A stretch of 64,000 nt of DNA. It comes from Sthenelais limicola (Eukaryota; Annelida; Polychaeta; Phyllodocida; Sigalionidae). The stretch spans positions 103,638,194 to 103,702,193 of the forward strand of contig OW804096.1 of NCBI GenBank assembly GCA_942159475.1. Reading direction: 5' to 3'. Both the position numbers and the translations under genes were made by a program. Below the pieces are notes generated by a model. The model saw nothing but the letters and a program-made list of their open reading frames with translations, was not told the origin of the DNA and ran no database searches. Of this stretch, positions 30,179-40,599 are shown piece by piece (the stretch's first letter is position 1; each line of letters begins with the position of its first letter).

Positions 30179-31337
30179 GTAAGCGACCGTGCTACAACTG
30201 TTTAAAACAATTGTAGAAAATAATGTAACATGAATTTGGCATTTGCCCCTATGTTAAATAGAAGAATTTTACATCATCTTGGCAATGGAAAATATTGTTT
30301 AGATATCGATTGGATATCTTTGATATAGCATCATTTTCAGTGCATAAAAGATGAGCATGGGCACATTTTAATGTAAGCGACCGTGCCATATATGAATGAT
30401 CATACTGGTCCCGCATTTAGTCCCTTAAAGACAATTTTTAGTGAAAATATGTCCTCCATAATAAGGAGTATATTCAACATTTTCATATTTCTAAAAGAGC
30501 CCAGATTTTCCTCATATTCAATATTGATATGTACATGTAAGCGACCGTGTGCTGTAAGCGACCGTGGGGACAAATTTAATTGGATTTGTTTTTGTAACAT
30601 TAAGTCAGTAGTAAAATCGAATATATATATGCTTCATCTTTAAATCATAAAATATCGATTTTGGGCTTCCAGGAAAAGTTTATTCCAACAGAATCGGTCC
30701 AGTGGTTCTCTACGTATGGTTGATCTGAATAGGTCACCATCATTCTCTATTTCTCAGTCAATTCTGTGATATAATTCTTTTGGAAAATTATTCATTTGGT
30801 CCGATTCTGTTGGAATAAACTTTACCTCAATACCCAAAATACATATTTTATGATTCAAAGATGATTCGACATGGATAGAAATACTGCACAATCAGCCTCC
30901 AGCTCAGCATTGTTTCATGCAGTAGAATAGGAAACATAAATGGCCCAGTAATGGTTGAAATGTAAGCGACCGTGCTACACACTTTATTCATCCTTAACTT
31001 TAAAATATTTAGAATATTATCATTTTTTTATTTGATTTGCATCAAACATTATTTGTCTTGTTAAATGAAGCACACAGAATAATGATATACAAAGCATATT
31101 ATTAAAGATCTTATTTAGAAACAAACATGTCATTATGCTTAAAAAATGAAGCAAAATACCTTTAGATCCAAATGCCTCTTACTCTAAGAGAATATTGCTT
31201 TTCTTTAAAAGAAAAAGTGCATTATGAATAGTAGTATGTATTTTTATATTATTATACTATAAACTAGTATAAAAAGCATTTAAATATTACTAGAATGATG
31301 TTCATGGAATCAAAAATGTATGCACACGGTCGCTTAC
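30179..31337. repeat. Six dispersed copies of the 13-mer GTAAGCGACCGTG
   Basis: Plus-strand copies start at 30179, 30373, 30537, 30554 and 30962; one inverted copy is at 31325-31337. All are identical over 13 bases, while the surrounding DNA is very AT-rich and unrelated between copies, apart from short extensions (ATGTAAGC..., ...CTACA). Spacing is irregular. Sub-terminal binding sites for a transposase are one explanation. Confidence 0.92.
30617..30868. repeat. Foldback inside the nested transposon
   Basis: Arms 30617-30700 and 30798-30868 are imperfect reverse complements, best over AAGTTTATTCCAACAGAATC (exact). They enclose a spacer of about 100 bases. It lies between the fourth/third and fifth copies of the 13-mer. 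Confidence 0.8.
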
Positions 31338-31527
31338 ATAGTAACTGAGCTACCCAGATTCAGAATATCATAGAGTTACTGATTTTCAGAATTATGTTCC
31401 CAAATTTCGCATGAATGTCGCCCAAGACGTTGGTGATATTGCATGAAAAAATCAAGATGAAATAAGCACTTCTAAATTTTGCTTGTCTAGAAGCCATATG
31501 ACGAAAGATTGGTGGATAGACTCATAT

Positions 31528-32261
31528 ATCTTCTTCTTCGTTGCAATTCCCCAAGTTTCCAATACACTGTTTTCAGTGTGTTGGAAAGATGTTGGTTTAA
31601 AGTCAGCTTCTCATCAATGATGCACCCTAGATATTTAAAAGTAAAGACGCGCTCAATCCGTGTACTATTACAATACAGTACTATGTCATTATTATTCTGG
31701 TTTCTTCCTTTCCGACCGAACAGTTGAGCTTTGGTCTTCTTGTTATTTACCAGGAGTTTATTTGTCTTGCACCAACTCAGATATTTATTTATATCTTCCT
31801 GAGTTTTTACTTTCAAGCTGTTGATATTTTCATCATAGGAAATAAGAGCCACATCGTCGGCATATATAACGAGTTTGCCGTTTAAACCAAGGTCAGAGAT
31901 ATCATTTATAAACAAAACGAACATTAAAGGGCCTAAAATACTGCCTTGTGGGACGCCTGCAGCTATTATACAGTCTTTACTGAGGCCACAATTTGATCTA
32001 ATATATTGTTTCCTATCATACAAAAAGCTCGACAACAATCCTATTGATGACCTGTTCAATCCTAGGCTATGAAGTTTCTCTAACAGTAGGCAATGATTAA
32101 CCGAATTAAATGCTTTGCACACGTCGAAATATACTACACTGGCCAATTGACCTCTATTTGTGGCATTATATAACTCTGACAACAGCATGTATATTGCATC
32201 GTTTGTTGACTTCTTATTACGAAAACCGTATTGATGTTTATACAGAATATTATTTGTTTCT
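31528..32261 (-). pseudogene. LINE-A ORF2, reverse transcriptase core
   Basis: This is an open frame of about 245 codons starting at the junction with the 32266-33765 element. It contains RT blocks in order: QYGFRNKKSTND, VVYFDVCKAFNSVNH, GVPQGSILGPLMFVLFIND, the catalytic YADD box, and FKYLGCIID. It copies element RNA at a nicked target site. It connects upstream to the endonuclease segment and downstream to 29334-29802 in the same frame if both insertions are ignored. No stop codon is seen inside this segment. Confidence 0.88.
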
Positions 32262-32265
32262 ACGT

Positions 32266-33765
32266 GGCCATTTCCACCAATTTGACAACATTTGGGTCCC
32301 TAGACACCCCCAGAATACCAAAAAATAATTTTTACTTTTATCAGTTGATTTGTTATTTTCTATCAACCTCATATATATGCACATTAAACTGTCAAGTTTG
32401 GAACCATTCTGATTATTAGTAATTTTTCTACAGGGGGGTAGAAAAATAGATCCCAAATATGAAAAAAATGCCAAAAATAGCATGTCGAATAATGGTACAT
32501 ATTTCTACATATATGAAGATTTAAATTAGAAATAGATAAAACAAATATGCAAATAATGCATTGAACTATTTTGTACTTGATAGGTCTCGACATAATGATC
32601 CTAACACCTTTTATTTGGTGAAAATATTCTGACTAGAAGAAAAGTTACAGCAAAATAACCATTCTGTAATGGTAATGATAATGGCAGCAGCAAGGGTGAC
32701 AGGTCATTGACCCTCTGCCCACATTATTATGCATGTATACACATTATATAACTCATTATATTTAGAATATATATAACATTCATTACCCTCGTTTACCTTT
32801 TGAAGTTAACTTGAATACTTGTATTGATTGTTCCTGTTCTGTTCAAGTATTTAGATGCAAATTTTTTAAGGATAAAGGTTCTAATATTACGTGACGACGT
32901 GACGAAGTGACGTGACGTGACGTGACGTGACGTGACGTGACGTGACGAAGACGACAAAAGCGTGACGAAGACGACAAAAGCGTGACGAAGACGACAAAAG
33001 CAATTTGCAGTAAAAATCATGTAAAAACTACTCGGAAATCATTAATTTTGGTCTACATAGATTGCTATTAAGCAAAGTTAATAATAAATGTCAAATTTAA
33101 AGTTTATTATTAAATTCATGCCTTGTAAGGCTCTAAAAACGGTAAAATAGGCGTGACGAAGACGACATGAGCTAGGGTTCCAAGGGGTTCCCACCACCTT
33201 TTGCCGCCATGTTATTTCTCAGCTAAAATTCAAGAAAAACTCAAATCAATACATTTGATATTTTATACCTATATAATCCCATGCACTCTATCATTATTCA
33301 TCAAAATTTGATATAATTTTTTTTTTTTTTATTTATTTATTCCCCCTTAGGCACACAGCATGACGAAGACGACATGGGGGGGTACCCACAATTTTTTTTT
33401 TTGATTTTTGATGGCTTTTGGCCAAAAAATATTTTTTTTGCATTTTTTTTTCACACAGATCATATTCACGTAACCTTCTATCACAACATATAAAAAAAAA
33501 TGTTCAATTTTGAAGATTAGTTAGAAATTTAGCAATTCCACAGATTATGGCTGTTAAAAAAAATGATTTTTGCCTCCAAAATGGGATTTTGAAATAAAAA
33601 AAAAAAAAAAATTGGGCTAAAAATGCCAAAAATGTTGTTTCACAGGTTGGTAGAACCATCCTATCAAAAAAAATAATCAAATAAATGATAATTAACTTGA
33701 TTTAAGCCCATTTTACCCCTTTCCACGGTTGGGGGCCAAATGTTGTCAAATTGGTGGAATTGGCC
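32266..33765. mobile_element. Non-autonomous TIR transposon (1,500 bp) nested in LINE-A RT
   Basis: The ends are inverted repeats of about 31 bases, with one mismatch near the outer end: GGCCA(T/A)TTCCACCAATT then TGACAACATTTGG. Four-base ACGT direct repeats flank it (32262-32265 and 33766-33769). The LINE codons on either side join to a continuous reading frame. It has no coding capacity. It holds a GTGAC pentamer array, copies of TGACGAAGACGACA and several A/T homopolymer runs. Like the other nested element it has a palindromic 4-base target. Superfamily not assigned. Confidence 0.82.
32891..33000 (+). repeat. GTGAC array followed by three 20-bp repeats
   Basis: About nine near-perfect GTGAC pentamers (32891-32945) run into three exact copies of CGTGACGAAGACGACAAAAG (32941-33000). 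The core TGACGAAGACGACA recurs singly at 33154 and 33361. The array is rich in TGACG, which resembles a CREB/ATF half-site. Confidence 0.93.
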
Positions 33766-33769
33766 ACGT

Positions 33770-35367
33770 AATCGTATAGTCTTGTATATACAATTCTCTC
33801 GAGTATTTTGCTGGTCGAAGCAACGAGAGTAATGGCTCTGATGTTTTCGATACGTTTAGTATTACCACTTTTTGGAATAAGTAGATCTTTTCCAAGCACA
33901 GGGGAATGTACCATTTTTAAGAATCAAATTTATGAGATTCGTGAAGAAGCCTATAGCACTAGTAATAGCCAATTTTATTGTGAAGTTGTTTAACTTTTCC
34001 ATACCTGAGGACTTGGAATCTTTTAATTCCTTCACCAATCTCAATACCTCCGATTCTTGCACATTTTGTGTAATATCTAGCTCACCAAAGGCCTTTCCTT
34101 CAAAATTGAATTTGTCTACCTCGCTCATTCCTATTCTTGCAAAATAATTATTTGCATAATCTATCGCAGCCATATCAGATAATATTCCTGTTTCTGTCTC
34201 AAAACATTCTAAAATGTTCTTATCTTTAGAGTCCTTATTACTATAGATCACACCCATATTTTCCCAAAATTTCCTTGGGTTACCATTGTTTTCATTTACC
34301 TTATCGACTAAGAATTGTCGTCGTTCATGATCTATCAATTGTTTCACCCTTTTTCTGAGAGATTTGGCAACTGAGTAATCCTCACGTACCCTTGTGGATC
34401 TGGCCAGGCGAAATGCTTCGTCTCTGGCTTTGATCAAGTTATGTGTTTCTTGAGACAAATAGGATACATTAGGTTTCTTTTGTCTGCAAACAGTTATAAA
34501 ACATTTATTATCAGCTCTTTCTATAGATCTGTTAAAGTCAGACCAAATGTCGTCAATCGACCTGTCTTTACACTGAATCTTTTTTGATTCCAATGATACT
34601 ATGTTCTTAAACCTAGTAATCGCTGCTGGGCTTTGACATTTAGTCCATACATATTCCCTTTCACTAAGAACAACTCGTTTTTTTTGGAATATAACACCTT
34701 TCACTGGGAAGTGGTCTGATATATTTATATTCATACTCTCGCAGGCAGCCATATCTATGTTACTAAATATGAGGTCTATCTGAGTCTGACTCTTATCAGT
34801 TACCCTAGTAAACGAATTGTTTTGTAATCTTAAACCGGTTCTGTTCATAGTATCGGATAGTACCCTCTTTTGTGGGCTCCTGCCGGCCATGTCAATGTTC
34901 ATGTCCCCTAAGAATATGGCTTTTAGCTTTTTTACTCTTATCATATCCAGTATTTTATTTATATGGACCATGAAAGCTTCAGCAGATCCAATCGGTGGAC
35001 GATAAGTATTCACGAGAAGGAATTTCCCATACATTCGGTATTTACACATCAGTAGTTGGCATTCGATATCCTTATTACAGCAATTTAGATAACCAAACCG
35101 GTGTTTGTCAACAACCACTGAATTGTTGGGATATACTGCAAGGCCCCCTCCCCTTCTAGGGATTCCTTCGATGACTCGATCATGTCTTATAAGATTATAA
35201 TCCCTATGGGCCAGATAAGTATCTCAATCGTAATTATTTAACCAGGTTTCATTGAGAGCTACTATGTTTACACCCTTGTCGAGTATTGATACGTGTACCT
35301 CATTTAGATGATTGTTGAGGCTTCTAACATTGAAGCTGATTATTGAGCAACCCATTTTTTTCGACAT
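33770..35367 (-). pseudogene. LINE-A ORF2, endonuclease and start of RT
   Basis: ATG at 35365-35367 begins an APE-type endonuclease: IISFNVRSLNNH, NETWL, FLGDMNIDM, QIDLIFSNID and ISDHFPV, the residues expected for metal and phosphate binding. A linker of about 250 residues follows, then the first RT blocks (SGMEKLNNF, IPKSGNTKRIENIRAI). Damage: in-frame TGA at 35224-35226 and a 2-base loss near 33893 that shifts the frame. The segment ends at the 32266-33765 insertion. The endonuclease would nick genomic DNA to prime reverse transcription. Confidence 0.88.
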
Positions 35368-35671
35368 TCTTAGCCATAGTCTTTAAAGAACAAGGGGATC
35401 GTTTTCCAATATGTTTCGCTATCACAGAGATTAAAAACAGCGGTGATACACAATACAAACAATGATATCAATACAATTTCCCATTGGGACGACATACCTT
35501 AAGTATGTATCAAGCTGATAGAGTCTACCACCAGTAATTACAGTACATATCTTCTTGCATGACTACTTGGGGGATCATTAGATGCATATATTTAAAAATA
35601 GGGTGAATTGATTCTGAAAATCGTATGGAAACCTGTTGAAGCACTTGTTGAATATAGTAAGTATGATTGTA

Positions 35672-37474
35672 CTATGCCATAAGGAGTTTGTCGAGCTTAG
35701 AGCTCCTGGTAGAATTGTCCTTCATCGATCTATACGATTCTTCCAGTGTGTTTCTGGTCTTTATCCTGTATCTTGGGGTTTTTGTAACCCTATCAGCAGG
35801 TGTGGATATCTGTTGGTTTTCCAGTCCTTTGGCAAAGTTCTTGTCAACAGTTTCGATGGGGATAGGAGAGGGCATGTGATTATCTTCGTCGTCACGATCT
35901 GTCCAGAGGTTTGCGTAATCGGGTCCATTCTGAGCGTATTGGTTCATTCCATCTCTTGCTATCTGTCCGGGGATCATTGTTGTCTCTCCTTCTTCTTCCA
36001 TTGGGGTGTCTGGTCTGATTAATCCTGAGTCTGTACCAACATTGATGCATCTGTTGGTAGGAGGGGTGGTGGTTGGTCTTTGGTATTGGAATTTGTGGTG
36101 GTCGACATGGAGATTGCAGGGAGGGATCGGAGTGTCTAAGGGATATTTCTTAAAGCATTCATCTCTTATCATTTCGAGGATGTTGCCTAGAATATTCTCC
36201 CCATCCCATGAGCCATCATTTAGGCGTTTGCTTCCCAGAATACAACCACTTCCGAAGTGCTTGTCATGAGTGGCTTCGATTAGCTGGCACCTTCCCATTC
36301 CTATGAGCTTACGTCTTAGACTGGGGTTATCCATGAACTTTATTCTCACTAGAGTTTCAAGGATTCGGTCGCGTTCCTTTAACCAGTTCTGATATTTTGG
36401 GTGTTTTGCGTCCAAAATCATTTCACCAATTCGTTTGCACTCACATGGGTCTCTTGTGGCTCTAATCCGTGCTGCTATCCTATCTTTATCAAAGAATTCG
36501 GCTTTCTTGGCCTGATATGCTTGCTCGACGTGACAGTAGTCGTCATCATTGTACTCAATACTACACTTATAGAAATTTGACAAAAAGGCTTTTTCGCTCT
36601 GAAAAGCATACCCGTTTTTTACCGGGATTATCTTTGTGCTTGATGGATGGATAATGTCCGGAACATATTCAAGCATGCTCTGAGAGAAGATTTTGTCGTC
36701 TACTATGAGCTTATCTCATTTTGCTTGGGCCTTATGCTCCGTAACTTTGTTGGCTCTCTTCGCCATTTGTCGGATGAGACTTCTCTTTTGCTGCACGGCT
36801 GGAGGTAGTATCTGATTAATTTTCACAAACTTTAAATAAGCGAATTTGTCTGATGGAAAGTGCCTTTTGTCTTGGAATACAGATTGTTCTTTTAGTAAGA
36901 ATTCCTTGTCACCGACACTAATCAGTTTAACCACCAGTTTCGGGGGTATCTTTCCTCTCTGTTTTCCTACCCTATATGCCTTTTCAATATTTTCATCTGT
37001 GAAATGAGGTATTAGCAGTCGGATGAAAGATACTGCTTTATCTGTAGGATTTTCTCTTTCATATTGGTCCAAGCCTTCAATTTCGATGTAGTTTTCTTTA
37101 GCAACCGTCAAACTTTCCTCTACTTGGTTCCTCAGTGATTTTTGGTCGGTGGTGAGGTAATTTACTTGTTTTTTCAAATCAACAATTAGATTTTCGATTT
37201 GAACTCTCCTGGAGACTTCGTTGTCTAGATCAACAATAACGTTATTCAAAAAATGAGTGTTCGTGGCTATGTTTGTTTCCAATTGACCCACCTTTGGTGT
37301 TGGTTTTTCTTTATTATCCAGGGCTGATTTTAGAGCTTTCTGTTCAACTGTTAGTAGCCTCACTTGCTCTTTTAGAGCATCAAGTTCGCCTTCACTATGA
37401 TCTCCACTTATGGAATTTAGCAATAGGTTGTCCCTTCAACGCTTATTCCTGGCTTTCTTTGCTGCTCTAGACAT
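35672..37474 (-). pseudogene. LINE-A ORF1: coiled coil, RRM-like region and NADAR domain
   Basis: One reading frame starts with ATG at 37472-37474 and a basic N-terminus (MSRAAKKARNKR) and ends at 35672. It is broken by in-frame TGA at 37436-37438 and 36716-36718. Order of parts: coiled coil (about 37420-37080), RRM-like nucleic-acid-binding region (IEIEGL..., KAYRVGKQRGKIPPK; about 37070-36720), NADAR domain (36152-36604), then a Pro/Asp-rich tail. The first two are normal for LINE ORF1 proteins, which trimerise and coat element RNA; the NADAR part is not. The stop at 36716 could instead make NADAR a separate ORF, but the frame stays open from it into NADAR. Confidence 0.85.
36152..36604 (-). 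other. NADAR (YbiA-like) domain within LINE-A ORF1
   Basis: About 150 residues with family signatures in order: FLSNFY, HVEQAYQAKKA, DPCECKRIG, NWLKERDRILE, MDNPSLRRKLIGMG, LIEATHDKHFGSG and GENILGNILEMIRDE. This covers the whole usual fold from the N-terminal SNFY strand to the last helix, with no stop inside. NADAR proteins bind ADP-ribose-type ligands, and some have been reported to remove ADP-ribose from guanine in nucleic acid. Activity here is inferred, not shown. Confidence 0.87.
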
Positions 37475-37781
37475 AGCAAATGTTTAACCCGTACACACAT
37501 GTATCGATCAGTCTCTGGTATCCGTATGGGGTTGTTGCTATACCCAGTGCACCGGCCTTTGTTTGGGTTTAGCGCCACTCGTTTGAATCTCCCAATATCG
37601 CCCTATTCAGGTAAAAGTTTTGGATAATTCGATTATTTTGCCCGAATCGAATCATCTGGATAAAAATACGCGATCCTTGGTCCATAGGCTAGGACGTAAA
37701 TGCCTATTTGGAGCAATCGGCGAGAATCTGTTCATATGCTGGTGGGATTTTGCGCTTAGCTGCACGGGGCGTCCGCACTAG

Positions 37782-37792
37782 TCGCCATCTTG
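37782..37792 (-). promoter_or_regulatory. YY1-like site at the LINE-A 5' end
   Basis: CAAGATGGCGA on the minus strand, about 310 bases before ORF1. It matches the YY1 core (AAGATGGC). Human L1 carries a YY1 site at its very 5' end that positions transcription start; similar placement here would mark the LINE-A 5' end near 37800. Single motif, so tentative. Confidence 0.4.
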
Positions 37793-37898
37793 CTCATCTC
37801 ATATGTGGCGACCTCAAGAATTTTTCAGATCTTGGATAAGTTTGAATTAGATTTATTCCCTCTGCTTGCTGTGTGGCGCGGGGCATCTCCTGAATTTT

Positions 37899-39679
37899 TT
37901 AGGGTTTGTCCTTAAAGTTAAACATTAGATTCAAGATTGTTATTTCTCCCCTTTTTCTGAATGTTACAATATTGAGGTCAGTACACATATCTTCTAGGCT
38001 TTTATCTTCATTGCGATATACCAAATGAACTGCTCTGTGTAGAACACTTTGAATTTTCCTTATACAGTTAGAGTTTGCCATGTTATGGAAAATATTCCCA
38101 TATTCCGCAAGAGAGTATACATGGCTCTTCACAATAAGAGTGGTAATTCTCTTGTCAAGGCAAGATCTCAGTCTTGCTAATACATTTACTTTAGATTGTA
38201 GGGCAAAGCACATCTTAGTAAAGTGACAATCAAAGTATAAGAAGGGATCAATCACATACCCTAAGTATTTGACATTTCTGGCGAGTTTAATCTCTCTGCC
38301 ATCAATATAATTTTTCCCAAAATTATCATGAGCAATATGCTTTAATTTCCATTTAGAACCAAGGATCTGCAGCTGACATTTGTCAGCATTCAGCCTTAGT
38401 CTATTGTCGGTCATCCATTTACTTATGGCATTCGTTGTTAATTGAGAGGCAGCGATACAATCATTTATATTCGGTCCAGTTACCGTTACCGCGGTGTCAT
38501 CTGCATAAATTGTAACATTTATATCAACCGGATGCATAATCTCAACATTATCTCTTACATTTGCAATACAGTTGGGGAGATCATTGACATAAATCAAAAA
38601 GAATAAGGGGCCCACCAAGCTTCCTTGGGGTACCCCTTTATTTATCAAGATTTCATTCGAAACATGACCCCCAAGTTTGGTGCATTGAATCCTATCAGAC
38701 AGATATTCTTTCACTATTTTTATAATACAGGGATCGATCTTATAGCTTTCCATTTTTTTCATCAAAATCATATGGTCAACACAATTAAACGCCTTAGCCA
38801 CATCGTAATAAGTGGTGACCGAAACTTTTCCATTATCAATTCCCTTAAGTATTGGTGCTGTAAAGTCAAAAACCCTCCTATTAGTTGAAAACTTTTTTCT
38901 AACCCCCCCACGGGGTTCCACGGCAAACAACTTGTTGATATCCATATGATTTCTTAGAGCAGTACAGATAAATGATTCCAAGACTTTAGATGTTAAGGGT
39001 TCAATCGCAATAGGATGCAAGTCTACCAGTTTTCTGGGGTTAGGACATTTTGGGATCGGTTTAATACAGTATTTTTTCCATTCCCTTGGGACTGCACTTC
39101 TATTCACACAAAATTTCAGTAAGCTGGTAAATTTATTACACATCTTACGAAGGTAAAATCTAAGTACATTTGAATTCACCCAGTCAAAACCGCTGCTTTT
39201 ATTGATGTCAACCGTGGTTAAATATTTGTCGACTAAATCTTCAGAGATATTAATCCTGGTCGACACTATATGTTCCTCTTCTCTATCTACCATGTAGTCA
39301 ACAAAGTTTTCACTAGACATGTTGTTAGTTTCACCCATGTCTTGATAAACAATGTTTAGAGTGTTACATGCTTCTAACCCAGTAATAGTTTTGTTTTCGT
39401 GACAAAAGCTGTCTGGTAGTTTATTTTCTTTCTTGCCAAGCAGACAATTTAGTCCATTCCAAAATTTCTTACTGTTAAAACTGCAAGAGTTTAACGTGTT
39501 ATAGATATAAGACCTCTTTGCGTTTCTAACCAGTCTAACAGCTGCCGCTCGTGCGTGAGCAGCTCTAGTCCTATCTACAGGTAGGTTAGTCCTGTTTGCA
39601 GTGGCAAAATGTCTGTCCCTGTCCCTAATAGCATTTAAACATTCTCTATTTAGTAAAAGCTTACCCCTATTTAACTAAC
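37899..39679 (-). pseudogene. LINE-B: 5'-truncated CR1-like LINE ORF2 (reverse transcriptase)
   Basis: One continuous frame of about 590 codons is open from about 39679 to a stop at 37899. It begins in the endonuclease-RT linker (RTRAAHARAAAVRLVRNAKR, KKFWNGLNCLLGKK) and contains RT blocks TYYDVAKAFNCVDH, NKGVPQGSLVGPLFFLIYVNDL, the YADD box and VKYLGYVID, then the usual C-terminal region (YSLAEYGN, IQSVLHRAVHLVYRN). The endonuclease and ORF1 are missing, as in typical 5' truncation. It lies directly upstream of the 5' end of LINE-A in the same orientation but is clearly different in RT sequence. The RT itself shows no stop, so this copy is younger than LINE-A. Confidence 0.88.
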
Positions 39680-40599
39680 CTATTATTCGTATGTATGTGA
39701 AGGTATCAGGTAAGAGTGCTTTTTATCAGTTCTCTTAAACCCATGTAACACTTATGAAAGCTTTATGTAAACAAATACTCTTGTATCTAGCAAGAGAAAT
39801 TGTATTTTAGATAAGATATCTCTCATGAACAATGGTCTAAATGTGTCAGACTTGGTAGCTTATACTATTCTGTGAATGAAAAGACGCATATATATGTGAT
39901 ATCGATGTGTATGAGGGCCTGTTTTCTAAAGTAGATGAAGTGTAATTGATTACTTCTAGAACAGCAGCATACAGACATTCGAAGTGCCCCGTACATGACT
40001 GCTAGGACTTGGGGCATGTACATGTACACATAAATCTAGTACAATATTTTCCAGAATTTAAGATCTACTGAAAGCACACATGAATTCAAAGTAGGTTCGC
40101 CTTAACAGGAAGAGGAAGTCTTTATTTCAATCACGTGCACAATACAACAGCTGACACAACTGCATGCGATCATGAATAGATGGACATCTCTCTTCTTCTC
40201 AGATGTAGAACAAATTTATATTCTTGAAAGGTTTTATACACTTAATCAGCACCGACTGTATTTTAACAGTATTATTAAGAGCGTTGGCCCTGCTACGAGG
40301 TCCAATATCATCCACAATCCTCCCAATGTAAATGTGTACATACATGTATGCATACATGGATATGGTAGGGGAGGCAGGCAGGTATGTGGTTAGTAACATT
40401 AAGTGCGGAATTTTGATTATAAATTGATCAATGAGCAACGAACAGACAGTGAGGATGTGGCGGCTGGGCACACAGAAACATCTAAGTAGAATTGTTGTCA
40501 GTATTGCAATGTTTTATTATTCTTCAACTTTAGTTAAACTGCATACACCAAGGTTGGTTTAGGATATATTGAAACGTTCTAAATAAAAAATATACTTTT
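39680..40599. other. Non-coding flank, no gene recognised
   Basis: AT-rich sequence between truncated LINE-B and the tandem array. No exon, RNA or repeat structure stands out. Confidence 0.45.

Larger units (their letters stand above)
29807..31523. mobile_element. Non-autonomous TIR transposon (1,717 bp) nested in LINE-A ORF2
   Basis: The ends are inverted repeats of about 30 bases (28 match), starting GAGTCTATCCACCAA. Four-base ATAT direct repeats flank it (29803-29806 and 31524-31527). A 2-base TA duplication with a TIR starting one base further out fits equally well because the site is palindromic. The interrupted LINE codons rejoin perfectly. There is no transposase-length frame. Inside are six copies of GTAAGCGACCGTG and a foldback. 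Superfamily not assigned. Confidence 0.8.
28907..37800 (-). mobile_element. LINE-A: decayed Jockey/CR1-like LINE with NADAR-bearing ORF1, split by two transposons
   Basis: Reading on the minus strand: a 5' leader from about 37800; ORF1 37474-35672 (coiled coil, RRM-like, NADAR); ORF2 starting at 35367 with an APE-type endonuclease, a linker and a YADD reverse transcriptase; a C-terminal part ending at 29334; and a 3' UTR ending in an A-run (T-run on + at 28907-28919). ORF2 is interrupted by inverted-repeat elements at 32266-33765 and 29807-31523; removing each leaves a continuous frame. In-frame TGA codons at 37436-37438, 36716-36718 and 35224-35226, and a probable 2-base deletion near 33893, show it is dead. 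Clade is judged from RT motifs by eye (Jockey superfamily/CR1 group); a phylogeny would be needed to name it. Confidence 0.85.

Noticed and set aside
30179..31337. CRISPR-like array (repeated 13-mer)
   Set aside because: Spacing is irregular, one copy is inverted, the repeat is too short, and the setting is a eukaryotic transposon.
35636..36022. 128-codon plus-strand frame
   Set aside because: It is antisense to the NADAR/tail part of LINE-A ORF1; the open frame is a shadow of the coding strand.
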